Assembly (NCBI GenBank): GCA_002431545.1
Contig: DJFY01000055.1
Span: 1-19,981, forward strand
Reading direction: 5' to 3'
From: Cellvibrionales bacterium UBA5860
GTDB taxonomy: Bacteria > Pseudomonadota > Gammaproteobacteria > Pseudomonadales > Porticoccaceae
DNA: 19,981 bases
Below, one piece after another: positions 7,670-14,963 of this stretch. Made by a program: the position numbers and the translations under genes. The first letter of the stretch is position 1. Each line of letters begins with the position of its first letter. The notes beneath the pieces were generated by a model, which had not been told where the DNA came from, did not search any database, and was given only the letters and a program-made list of their open reading frames with translations.

Positions 7670-8833
7670 ATGTCTCTGTTACTGATGAATGATCTGGATC
7701 TCGCCGGCAAGCGCGTGCTGATTCGCGAGGATCTCAACGTGCCCGTCAAAGATGGCAAGGTCACCTCGGACACACGTATTCGCGCGGCCTTGCCCGGCAT
7801 TCGTCGGGCGCGCGACGCCGGTGCCCGTGTACTGCTCATGTCTCACCTGGGAAGGCCGGAAGAGGGCGTTACCGATACGCAGTTCAGTCTGCGGCCTGTC
7901 GCCGAGCACCTAAGCAACCTGCTCGGTGTTTCGGTACCCCTGATCAGCGACTGGCGCCAGGGTGTCAAACTTGCCGATGGAGAAGTCGCCCTGCTGGAAA
8001 ACGTTCGCTTTAATCCCGGCGAAAAAAAAGACGACGAGCAACTGGCGCGGTCTTACGCGAACCTGTGCGACATTTTTGTCATGGACGCCTTTGGCACCGC
8101 CCACCGCGCCCAGGCCTCGACGCATGGCGTGGCGCGTTTCGCCCCGGTGGCCTGCGCCGGCCCCCTGCTGGCGGGAGAACTGGCCGCCCTGGAACAGGCG
8201 CTTAGCGACCCCGCACGCCCCATGGCCGCTATCGTCGGCGGCGCCAAGGTATCAACCAAACTCACCATACTCGGTTCGCTGGCGGACAAGGTCGACCAGT
8301 TGATCCTGGGAGGCGGCATTGCCAACACTTTTCTTGCCGCCAGCGGCAAGGCTATAGGGCGATCTTTGCACGAGCCAGATCTGCTGGCTGAATCTCGAGC
8401 ATTAATGGAAAAATGCCACATTCCCCTGCCGGTAGACGTGGTGGTCGCCAGGGAACTCAGCGCGTCGGCAACAGCCGAAGTAAAGTCGGTTGATGCGGTC
8501 GGCACCGATGACATGATTCTCGACATCGGACCGGAAACCGCGAAAAACTTCGCCACGACTTTGCAAAACGCCGGTACTATCATCTGGAATGGTCCGGTTG
8601 GCGTATTCGAATACGACCAGTTTGGCGAGGGTACACGCGTGTTGGCTGAAGCGATCGCCAACAGCCCGGCATTTTCCATCGCCGGCGGCGGCGACACCCT
8701 GGCAGCCGTGGACAAATATCAGGTGGGCGGGCGAATATCGTATATTTCCACTGGAGGCGGTGCCTTTCTCGAATATGTCGAAGGCAAGACGCTGCCTGCG
8801 GTAGCGATTCTGGAAGCGCGGGCACAAGCCTGA
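7670..8833 (+). CDS. pgk: Phosphoglycerate kinase
   Basis: Transfers phosphate between 1,3-bisphosphoglycerate and ADP in glycolysis/gluconeogenesis; monomeric, two-domain cytosolic enzyme. The 387-residue protein has the N-terminal substrate motif RVLIREDLNVPVKDGKV, MSHLGRP, the basic-patch region ENVRFNPGEKKDD, the hinge region IVGGAKVSTKL, the nucleotide-binding GPVGVFEYDQFGEGT and the C-terminal GGGDTLAAV. The ATG at 7670 (MSLLLMNDLDLAGKRV) matches E. coli Pgk (MSVIKMTDLDLAGKRV), though no good Shine-Dalgarno precedes it; a second in-frame ATG at 7685 is the alternative. It lies 18 nt after epd and 69 nt before fba, on the same strand. Confidence 0.97.
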   Translation: MSLLLMNDLDLAGKRVLIREDLNVPVKDGKVTSDTRIRAALPGIRRARDAGARVLLMSHLGRPEEGVTDTQFSLRPVAEHLSNLLGVSVPLISDWRQGVKLADGEVALLENVRFNPGEKKDDEQLARSYANLCDIFVMDAFGTAHRAQASTHGVARFAPVACAGPLLAGELAALEQALSDPARPMAAIVGGAKVSTKLTILGSLADKVDQLILGGGIANTFLAASGKAIGRSLHEPDLLAESRALMEKCHIPLPVDVVVARELSASATAEVKSVDAVGTDDMILDIGPETAKNFATTLQNAGTIIWNGPVGVFEYDQFGEGTRVLAEAIANSPAFSIAGGGDTLAAVDKYQVGGRISYISTGGGAFLEYVEGKTLPAVAILEARAQA

Positions 8834-8902
8834 AGCCGGGCCTGTACCCGAACGACACTCGCCCCATACAGCAACAGCCGCTAGCAAAGAGGAAGGAAAA
8901 CG

Positions 8903-9967
8903 ATGGCTTTAATCAGTATGCGACAATTGCTCGACCACGCTGCGGAAAATGACTACGGCGTGCCCGCTTTCAACGTCAATAATCTGGAGCAAATGCGCGC
9001 CATTATGGAGGCCGCACGAGAGACTGACTCTCCGGTAATCGTCCAGGCCTCGGCGGGCGCACGCAAATATGCCGGCGCGCCTTTTTTGCGTCACCTGATT
9101 CTCGCCGCGATAGAGGAGTTTCCAGAAATTCCAGTGGTGATGCACCAGGATCACGGCACCAGCGCCGCGGTTTGTCAGCGCTCTATTCAACTTGGTTTTT
9201 CTTCGGTAATGATGGACGGCTCCCTTGAGGAAGACGGTAAAACACCGGCCAGTTACGACTACAACGTCGACGTTACGCGCCGAGTTGTCGACATGGCCCA
9301 TGCCTGTGGTGTCTCTGTCGAGGGTGAATTGGGATGCCTGGGGTCCCTTGAGACTGGCGAAGCAGGAGAGGAAGACGGTGTCGGCGCCGAGGGCACACTC
9401 AGTCACGATCAGCTTTTGACCGATCCGGACGAGGCCGCCGACTTTGTTGCCAGAACCGGCGTCGACGCCCTGGCGATCGCGATCGGAACGTCGCACGGGG
9501 CTTACAAGTTCACCCGCCCACCGACCGGGGATATTCTCGCCATTGATCGCGTCAGGGCGATTCACGCACGCATTCCCAACACCCACCTGGTGATGCACGG
9601 TTCGTCGTCAGTGCCGCAGGACTGGCTCGCGATCATCAACGAATACGGCGGCGACATCCCTGAAACCTACGGCGTGCCGGTCGAGGAAATCGTCGAAGGT
9701 ATCCGGCACGGCGTGCGCAAGGTCAATATCGACACCGACCTGCGGCTCGCATCCACCGGCGCCATCCGCCGCTTTATGGCGGAAAACCCTTCGGAATTTG
9801 ACCCGAGAAAATATCTGGGCAAGGCGACGATTGCCATGAAAGAAATCTGCCTGGCCCGCTATGAGGCCTTTGGCACCGCCGGCAACGCCTCAAAAATCGT
9901 CCCGATCAGTCTCGAGTGCATGTTCGATCGCTACAGTTCGGGCGAACTGGATCAGCGGGTCCAATAA
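8903..9967 (+). CDS. fba: Fructose-1,6-bisphosphate aldolase, class II
   Basis: Zinc-dependent reversible aldol cleavage of fructose-1,6-bisphosphate to DHAP and glyceraldehyde-3-phosphate. At 354 residues it matches the class IIA aldolases of Pseudomonas and Calvin-cycle (CbbA-like) type. Visible features are the catalytic Asp83 and zinc ligand His84 in HQDHGTS (81-87), VEGELGCLGSLETG (139-152), His198 in GTSHGAYKF, the phosphate-binding HGSSS (232-236) and NIDTDLR near residue 275. GAGGAAGGA sits just upstream of the ATG. Last gene of the tkt-epd-pgk-fba run; it converges on the aldolase gene on the other strand. Confidence 0.97.
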   Translation: MALISMRQLLDHAAENDYGVPAFNVNNLEQMRAIMEAARETDSPVIVQASAGARKYAGAPFLRHLILAAIEEFPEIPVVMHQDHGTSAAVCQRSIQLGFSSVMMDGSLEEDGKTPASYDYNVDVTRRVVDMAHACGVSVEGELGCLGSLETGEAGEEDGVGAEGTLSHDQLLTDPDEAADFVARTGVDALAIAIGTSHGAYKFTRPPTGDILAIDRVRAIHARIPNTHLVMHGSSSVPQDWLAIINEYGGDIPETYGVPVEEIVEGIRHGVRKVNIDTDLRLASTGAIRRFMAENPSEFDPRKYLGKATIAMKEICLARYEAFGTAGNASKIVPISLECMFDRYSSGELDQRVQ

Positions 9968-10015
9968 GTCGCACTCGCCGCTTTACCCGGGAGAATTCTT
10001 CTTTGAGAACCCATC

Positions 10016-10036
10016 TTCGCCCTGCTCATGGGCGGA
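10016..10036. terminator. Weak hairpin between convergent genes
   Basis: CGCCC (10018-10022) pairs with GGGCG (10030-10034) around a 7-nt loop, extendable to 7 bp with one G-U pair. It lies between the fba and aldolase stop codons, where a shared terminator would sit, but no T-run follows on either strand, so intrinsic termination is doubtful. Confidence 0.2.
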
Positions 10037-10055
10037 CGTTCTCATCGCTCACAAC

Positions 10056-10823
10056 CTACGCTGTTTCGCGGCAGGCATCGCCAGCAAGCTCTTCAAGGGC
10101 CGTGCGCGCGGCGCGCCCGAGGAACAGAGTATCTGAACCAGCCGCGATTAACCTATACCCCGCTTTGATATAGGGTTGAGCGGCCGCGCTGGTTGCGCAG
10201 AAAATACCCAGCGCCTTGCCCGCCGCCCGCGCCGAGGCACCAACACGATCAATGGCTTGTTGCACCGCTGCATCCTCAACCTGCCCCGTCTTGCCCAGGC
10301 TGGCAGATAAATCGTAGGGACCAACAAAAATACCGTCGAGCCCCGGTGTTTGCGCGATCGCCTCAATCTGCTCCACCGCGCGATAGTGTTCGGCCTGTAC
10401 CAGAACGGCAATGTCGTCATTGGCGCGGTCGACATATTCCTGCAGACGGAAGCCGTAATCCTGGGCGCGCGAGATGCCGACGCCACGATGACCGAGCGGC
10501 GGATAGCGCGAGCAGGCGACCGCCTGAGCGGCCTGCTCCGCGTCGTTGACCTGGGGCACGATAACGCCCGCGGCACCGGCATCGAGCGCTTTCTTGATTT
10601 CCGCCTCTTCCTGCCCCGCCACGCGTACCAGGCAGGGCACATTGCCAGCCGCGAGAATCAGACGCTGAATATCAGCGTGCGAAAGCGGCGCGTGTTCGGC
10701 ATCGATAAACAACCAGTCATAGCCCGCCTGGACCAGAATCTCAGCCACTTCAAGCGAAGCCAGTGACAATATCGTGCCTTTGAGTAAGTGCGCCTCGCGC
10801 AGCTGTTTCCTAAATCCATGCAT
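10056..10823 (-). CDS. HpcH/HpaI-family aldolase (2-oxo-acid aldolase)
   Basis: Probable metal-dependent class II aldolase that splits 4-hydroxy-2-oxo acids to pyruvate and an aldehyde. The 255-residue protein has the family's TIM-barrel landmarks: GYDWLFIDAEHAP (34-46, His44 as general base), the GHRGVG loop (111-116), metal ligand Glu145 in LVQAEHYRAVEQIE, and Asp171 in GIFVGPYDLSASLG (164-177). The frame is open 48 codons further upstream, but that stretch is unlike the family and runs into the divergent promoter region, so the start is set at MHGFRKQLREAHLLKG. The Shine-Dalgarno is poor. It diverges from the acyl-CoA dehydrogenase gene, sharing a 179-bp gap. Substrate is not predictable: 4-hydroxy-2-oxoheptanedioate, 2-keto-3-deoxy-rhamnonate and 5-keto-4-deoxyglucarate aldolases all share this pattern. 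Confidence 0.88.
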   Translation of the reverse strand: MHGFRKQLREAHLLKGTILSLASLEVAEILVQAGYDWLFIDAEHAPLSHADIQRLILAAGNVPCLVRVAGQEEAEIKKALDAGAAGVIVPQVNDAEQAAQAVACSRYPPLGHRGVGISRAQDYGFRLQEYVDRANDDIAVLVQAEHYRAVEQIEAIAQTPGLDGIFVGPYDLSASLGKTGQVEDAAVQQAIDRVGASARAAGKALGIFCATSAAAQPYIKAGYRLIAAGSDTLFLGRAARTALEELAGDACRETA

Positions 10824-10861
10824 GTTTGGTTGCCGTCCATCTAAATTTGCGTAGTCATTGC

Positions 10862-10890
10862 AAAATAGTCCGCTTAGCGTGGCACGGCAA
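10862..10890 (-). promoter_or_regulatory. Candidate sigma-70 promoter for the HpcH/HpaI aldolase
   Basis: On the minus strand TTGCCG (10890-10885) and TATTTT (10867-10862) are separated by exactly 17 bp, each 4/6 to consensus, placing the transcript start about 30 nt before the aldolase ATG. Spacing and position are good; sequence match is moderate. Confidence 0.35.
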
Positions 10891-10931
10891 TCGCGACAAT
10901 CGACCGGCTCGGTACCGGGTAGCAACGACGC

Positions 10932-10961
10932 GCCACAAGGCCTATCGATTGGGCCTATACT
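10932..10961 (+). promoter_or_regulatory. Candidate promoter for the acyl-CoA dehydrogenase
   Basis: TATACT at 10956-10961 is a good -10 (5/6), about 40 bp before the ATG at 11003. The -35 is weak (GCCACA at 10932-10937, 18-bp spacer). A 7-bp direct repeat GGCCTAT (10939-10945 and 10952-10958) straddles the spacer and -10 and could be an operator. Confidence 0.35.
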
Positions 10962-11002
10962 GCCCATACCAATTACGAAACAGAATACAACAAGGCGTCA
11001 AT

Positions 11003-12268
11003 ATGAATTTCGATATCCCCGACGACATCCAGCATTACCTCCAGGATCTCGATGAATTTATCGATCGCGTGATCAAACCCCTTGAAGCCAGGGACGACAA
11101 TATCCGCTTCTTTGACCACCGACGCGAGGATGCCCGTACCGACTGGGAACGCGGTGGCCTGCCCAATGAGGACTGGGAAGCGCTGCTTGAGGAAGCCAAA
11201 CGCCTCGCCGACGAGGCCGGGCACTACCGTTACGCCCTGCCGAAAGAATACGGCGGTCAGGACGGCACTAACTTGGGCATGGCGATAATTCGCGACCACC
11301 TCGCCGCGCGCGGACTGGGTCTGCACAACGACTTACAAAACGAACACGCCATCGTCGGCAATACCGTCAGCACCGCGTTGATGATTATCTACGGCACAGA
11401 AGAGCAAAAGGCCGAATGGATCGACGACATGCTGGCGCGCAAGAAAGGCTTTGCCTGGGGTATCACCGAACCGGCACACGGTTCCGATGCCACCCATATG
11501 GAAACCACTGCCCGCCGCGAGGGCGATATCTGGATTATCAACGGGGAAAAAACCTGGAACACCGGAATCCACACCTCACCCTATGACCTGATCCTGGCGC
11601 GCACCAGCGGCCAGGCGGGAGACGCCGAAGGCATCACAGCATTTCTGGTACCCATGGATGCCGAGGGCCTGAATATCGAGGAAATGCTGTGGACCTTTAA
11701 TATGCCCACCGACCACGGCCGGGTATCACTGAAAAACGTCGGCGTACCGAATACCGCCATTCTAGGCGGCGAGGGCCGGGGTCTGCAGGTGGTGCAGCAT
11801 TTTTTTAACCAGAACCGCATTCGCCAGGCAGCATCCAGCCTCGGGGCGGCTCAATTCTGCATCAACGAAGCGGTGGCCTACGCCAAAGAACGCAAACCCT
11901 TCGGCAAGGCCCTGGCGACGAATCAGGGTGTACAGTTTCCGCTGGTGGAATTACAGACCCGCGCTGAAATGCTGCGCGCATTGATCCGGCAAACCGCCTG
12001 GCAGATGGATACCTACGGCGCTTTCTCGGTCTCCGACCGGGTATCGATGTGTAACTACACCGCCAACCGCCTGTGCTGCGATGCTGCCGACCAGGCGATG
12101 CAGGTCCACGGTGGCCTGGGGTATTCCCGCCACAAGCCTTTCGAACATATTTATCGGCACCACCGCCGCTACCGTATTACCGAGGGCGCCGACGAGATTC
12201 AAATGCGGCGAATCGCTGGATACATGTTCGGATTTATGAAACAGCAAAAACCCAAGGGGGTCGCGTAA
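11003..12268 (+). CDS. Acyl-CoA dehydrogenase family protein
   Basis: FAD enzyme that introduces the alpha-beta double bond in an acyl-CoA and passes electrons to ETF. The 421-residue protein shows the normal fold order: helical N-domain with the PKEYGG segment (80-85), middle beta domain with the FAD/substrate motif GITEPAHGSDAT (153-164) and INGEKTWNTG (179-188), then the C-terminal helical domain with AKERKPFGKAL, the FAD-binding QVHGGLGYS (367-375) and the catalytic-base position Glu394 in ITEGADEIQMRRIAG. The frame is open 59 codons upstream, but that part does not resemble the family and covers the promoter region; MNFDIPDDIQHYL with AAGG upstream is the better start. Chain-length preference cannot be read. 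It stands alone, ending at a hairpin terminator shared with the converging monooxygenase gene. Confidence 0.92.
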   Translation: MNFDIPDDIQHYLQDLDEFIDRVIKPLEARDDNIRFFDHRREDARTDWERGGLPNEDWEALLEEAKRLADEAGHYRYALPKEYGGQDGTNLGMAIIRDHLAARGLGLHNDLQNEHAIVGNTVSTALMIIYGTEEQKAEWIDDMLARKKGFAWGITEPAHGSDATHMETTARREGDIWIINGEKTWNTGIHTSPYDLILARTSGQAGDAEGITAFLVPMDAEGLNIEEMLWTFNMPTDHGRVSLKNVGVPNTAILGGEGRGLQVVQHFFNQNRIRQAASSLGAAQFCINEAVAYAKERKPFGKALATNQGVQFPLVELQTRAEMLRALIRQTAWQMDTYGAFSVSDRVSMCNYTANRLCCDAADQAMQVHGGLGYSRHKPFEHIYRHHRRYRITEGADEIQMRRIAGYMFGFMKQQKPKGVA

Positions 12269-12323
12269 CACTAGTGCCGTGCAGAATCACGCCACACTAG
12301 CGAACACACTACGGGCTGAATAT

Positions 12324-12351
12324 AAAAAACCCCGGTGCCAACCCGGGGTTT
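12324..12351. terminator. Intrinsic terminator between convergent genes
   Basis: A perfect 9-bp stem AAACCCCGG (12327-12335) / CCGGGGTTT (12343-12351) encloses a 7-nt loop. The run of A at 12324-12329 gives a U-tract in the minus-strand transcript, so it should best stop the monooxygenase gene (ending at 12421). The plus-strand side has only TTT, so it may also stop the acyl-CoA dehydrogenase transcript less efficiently. Confidence 0.85.
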
Positions 12352-12420
12352 CTGCAAGTAATTCGCCGGTCTGAACGCACGGCGCACATCGACACCCGAT
12401 ACGGCGTCCCGATGTAACGG

Positions 12421-13968
12421 CTAGCGGGTATCGAAATTGTAGTGATTGAGGCTAAAGAAACGACTGTTCAACCACTGCACGAAACCCAGCGTCGGGCGCA
12501 GGGTCGGGCTGTCGCCGTGACGGTCAAAGTAATAGCTGTTCGATTTAGCGCAATCGCCCACTCGGAAAATTGTCAGGTGCGTGCGCTTTTGTATTTTCTG
12601 GAAGTCCTTATCATTTGAGGATTTTTTAACTTCGATGTAATTGGCATTGCGTTTTTGCGCCGCTTTCAGGCAACGCACCAAATGCTTGGACTGGGTATCG
12701 ACCATACCGAACCACGAGGCTGTACAGACGCTGTAGGGGCCGAACATCAAAAAGAAATTGGGAAAACCCGGCACAGTCGCCCCTTGAAAGGCCTGGTAGC
12801 GGTTTTCTTCCCAGAAGTCACTCAAATCGACGTTGTTGCGGCCAACGACTTTAAAGGTCGGCACGCTGCCTTTCTGGAAAACCTCAAAGCCGGTGGCACA
12901 AATCAGCGTGTCGATTTCACGTACTGTCCCGTCCTGGGTAACCATGGCGTTTTCTGTAATATGGTCGATGGGGTCGGTCACCAGGTTGGCGTTGTCCCGG
13001 TTAAACACGGGGTAGAACTTGCTGGTAAAACTGGGCCGTTTACAACCGAAGTCGTACTTCGGGGTCAACGCCTCCTGAATCTCGGGATCATCGACCTGAT
13101 CGCGAATGTGCTTGATACAGATATCTTCGAGCTTTTTGCCGGCAAAGCCAAAATATTTGTTGAAGATCAACAAGTTGATCATGACGATGTCAGTGAAAAA
13201 AATCGTCAGCAAACGCGCTGTCCTTTGCGCGCCAGGCACGCGAGCAAAAATCTTCTGCAGACGCGGACTGAAAGGCATTTCCTTTTTTGGCAACAGCCAG
13301 ATCGGGGTGCGCTGGTAGACATCGATTGATTCCACCTTGTCGACGATTTCCGGTACCGCCTGAATGCCGGTGGCCCCAGTGCCGATAAAGCCGACGCGTT
13401 TGCCGGTCAGATCATAACTGTGATCCCAGCGCCCGGTGTGCATTTTTTTACCCTTGAAGTTTTCGATGCCTTTGATATCCGGCATCTTGGGCAAGGTGAG
13501 AAAACCTGTGGCGCTGACCAGATAACGGGAGATATAGGTTTCGCCGGTGGTCGTTCGTGTGGTCCAGAGGTTCGTCTCTTCGTCATACACCGACTCGACA
13601 ACTTCCTGGTTATAACGCATGTGCGGGCGAATACCGTATTTCTGCGCGCAGTGGTCGACATAGGCCTTCATCTCAGGCCCCGGCGCATAGAGACTGGACC
13701 AATTGGGATTCTGCTCGAAGGAAAAAGAGTAACTCAGGGAGGGAATATCGACACAAAGACCCGGATAGGTATTGTCGCGCCAGGTGCCGCCGACATCGTC
13801 GGCTTTTTCCAGAATGACGAAATCACCCAAGCCCTCCTTGATCATGCGTATCCCGGCGCCGAGGCCACACAGGCCGGAACCGATAATCACCGTTTCGTAA
13901 TCGAATGCACCCGTGCGCCTACTGGGCGGCAAATCGAGCGTGTGGTCTTCTACTGCTGTATCAGTCAT
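12421..13968 (-). CDS. Flavin-containing monooxygenase, Baeyer-Villiger type
   Basis: Probable FAD- and NADPH-dependent monooxygenase inserting oxygen into a ketone or oxidising a heteroatom. The 515-residue protein has an N-terminal FAD Rossmann motif IIGSGLCGLGAG (28-39), GGTWRDNTYPGLCVDIPS (60-77), the Baeyer-Villiger fingerprint F-x-G-x3-H-x3-W as FKGKKMHTGRWD (171-182), a second dinucleotide motif GFIGTGATG (193-201) and the late ICATGFEVF segment. The fingerprint favours the Baeyer-Villiger group over classical FMOs. AGAGG lies just upstream of the ATG. It is the last of three minus-strand catabolic genes, but a 222-bp gap from the FAH-family gene, with its own repeats and a possible -10, suggests separate control. 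Substrate unknown; steroid, cyclic or long-chain ketones are all handled by relatives. Confidence 0.9.
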   Translation of the reverse strand: MTDTAVEDHTLDLPPSRRTGAFDYETVIIGSGLCGLGAGIRMIKEGLGDFVILEKADDVGGTWRDNTYPGLCVDIPSLSYSFSFEQNPNWSSLYAPGPEMKAYVDHCAQKYGIRPHMRYNQEVVESVYDEETNLWTTRTTTGETYISRYLVSATGFLTLPKMPDIKGIENFKGKKMHTGRWDHSYDLTGKRVGFIGTGATGIQAVPEIVDKVESIDVYQRTPIWLLPKKEMPFSPRLQKIFARVPGAQRTARLLTIFFTDIVMINLLIFNKYFGFAGKKLEDICIKHIRDQVDDPEIQEALTPKYDFGCKRPSFTSKFYPVFNRDNANLVTDPIDHITENAMVTQDGTVREIDTLICATGFEVFQKGSVPTFKVVGRNNVDLSDFWEENRYQAFQGATVPGFPNFFLMFGPYSVCTASWFGMVDTQSKHLVRCLKAAQKRNANYIEVKKSSNDKDFQKIQKRTHLTIFRVGDCAKSNSYYFDRHGDSPTLRPTLGFVQWLNSRFFSLNHYNFDTR

Positions 13969-14012
13969 GACGTACCTCTTATCATTTTTGAATGAGTTCT
14001 TGAGCCTGCAAT

Positions 14013-14052
14013 TATCCGGTCATCAGGGCGTCTATCCGGTCACCAGGGCATC
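14013..14052. repeat. Tandem duplication of a 20-bp unit upstream of the monooxygenase gene
   Basis: Two adjacent copies of TATCCGGTCAYCAGGGCRTC lie at 14013-14032 and 14033-14052, differing at two positions (T/C and G/A). They sit 45-85 bp upstream of the monooxygenase ATG in a non-coding gap. They may be a duplicated operator or a chance slippage product. Confidence 0.75.
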
Positions 14053-14063
14053 GCCACTGTGAA

Positions 14064-14082
14064 CGCGCCGCCGTGGGGCGCG
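14064..14082. other. GC-rich hairpin in the FAH-family/monooxygenase gap
   Basis: CGCGCC (14064-14069) pairs with GGCGCG (14077-14082) around a 7-nt loop. On the minus strand it lies downstream of the FAH-family gene and upstream of the monooxygenase gene. No T-run follows in that direction, so it is not a convincing intrinsic terminator. Confidence 0.35.
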
Positions 14083-14128
14083 ATTATTCGGCCCCCGCGG
14101 ACGCGGCTTGAGCCGTGGCATTGATGTG

Positions 14129-14134
14129 ATTATA
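14129..14134 (-). promoter_or_regulatory. Possible -10 element of the monooxygenase gene
   Basis: A perfect TATAAT on the minus strand, about 160 bp upstream of the monooxygenase ATG. No convincing -35 lies 16-18 bp upstream (best GGACGA), so activator help or chance occurrence are both possible. Confidence 0.3.
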
Positions 14135-14190
14135 CGGGCCTGGCGCAGTGGTCGTCCCGGCTAACTTGTGGCCAGTCAGTTCTTCTCCGC

Positions 14191-14871
14191 TCAGGTGACA
14201 TCTCGCGCCCGTACTTCGCTTACTTCCAGTCTTATCAAGTCTGCCAGCTCCACGACAAGACGATCCCCCGGAGTCAGTGGCCCCACGCCCTGTGGCGTGC
14301 CAGTCAGGACAACATCACCCGGCTCCAGCGTAAAAAAACGCGTCATGTAGCTAATCAGGGGCACAACCGGTGTGATCATTTGCCGGGTGTTGCCGTCTTG
14401 CCGGCGCTCGCCATTGCTTTCCAGCCTGAGGCGAAGATTCTGCAGGTCGCCAACCTGACCCGGCTTAAGAAAAGGCGACAAGGCGCAGGACCCATCCCAA
14501 CCTTTGGCTTTTTCCCAGGGCTGGCCCGCTTGCTTGAGTTCGTTCTGTAAATCCCGCAAGGTCAGATCGAGGGCCACGCCCACGCCCGCGATCGCGGGCA
14601 ACACGTCCTGTTCCCCGCACCCGGTGAGCGGCGCGCCAACAAGCAGCGCCAGCTCGGTCTCGTAGTGCACAGACCCCAGGCCTGCGGGAATCATCAGCGG
14701 GCTCGCCAACGCCACGAGGGCCGTCGGAGGTTTGATAAATAGCATGGGCTCAGCGGTACGCTGACTATGCATCTCCTGAACGTGATCAGCGTAGTTGAGA
14801 CCGACGCAGATCGCCTTGCCTCGCGGCAGCGAGCACGGCGCCCCATCGATAAACCGGTGTGCATATGCCAT
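14191..14871 (-). CDS. Fumarylacetoacetate hydrolase family protein (YcgM/FAHD1-like)
   Basis: Mg2+-dependent enzyme of the FAH fold. Relatives of this short type (E. coli YcgM, animal FAHD1) act on acylpyruvates and oxaloacetate (hydrolase, decarboxylase or tautomerase activities have been assigned). The 226 residues align by eye along the length with YcgM (219 aa): ICVGLNYADHVQEM (21-34), LFIKPPTAL, metal ligands Glu71 and Glu73 in HYETELALLVG and Asp102 in ALDLTLRD, then GQPWEKAKGWD and the C-terminal VLTGTPQGVGPL. An AAGG lies 11 nt before the ATG. It follows the D-2-hydroxyglutarate-dehydrogenase-like gene by 92 nt on the same strand, suggesting a joint role in 2-oxo/2-hydroxy-acid clean-up; that link is inference. 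Confidence 0.9.
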   Translation of the reverse strand: MAYAHRFIDGAPCSLPRGKAICVGLNYADHVQEMHSQRTAEPMLFIKPPTALVALASPLMIPAGLGSVHYETELALLVGAPLTGCGEQDVLPAIAGVGVALDLTLRDLQNELKQAGQPWEKAKGWDGSCALSPFLKPGQVGDLQNLRLRLESNGERRQDGNTRQMITPVVPLISYMTRFFTLEPGDVVLTGTPQGVGPLTPGDRLVVELADLIRLEVSEVRARDVT

Positions 14872-14897
14872 GTTTATTTCGCCTTGAATACATAAAA

Positions 14898-14955
14898 ACC
14901 GGGTAGCGGTAAAAAAATCGACTCAAACCGACATCATTGCGGACACATACCCGGT
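14898..14955 (-). other. Nested inverted repeat in the gap before the FAH-family gene
   Basis: ACCGGGTA (14898-14905) and TACCCGGT (14948-14955) are perfect 8-bp complements enclosing 42 nt. Inside, CGGT (14907-14910) pairs with ACCG (14927-14930). The minus-strand transcript could form an outer stem with an inner hairpin, starting about 9 nt after the upstream stop. The T-run lies inside the inner loop, so this is not a standard terminator. Confidence 0.4.
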
Positions 14956-14963
14956 GTCGAAAA

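Noticed and set aside
10824..10967. N-terminal extension of the HpcH/HpaI aldolase
   Set aside because: The extra 48 codons are Cys-rich and unlike the family, and they overlap the divergent promoter region.
10826..11002. N-terminal extension of the acyl-CoA dehydrogenase
   Set aside because: The 59 extra residues do not resemble the family, and a better start with upstream AAGG lies at 11003.
14064..14082. Intrinsic terminator after the FAH-family gene
   Set aside because: The hairpin is GC-rich, but no U-tract follows in the minus-strand direction and it lies over 100 bp after the stop.
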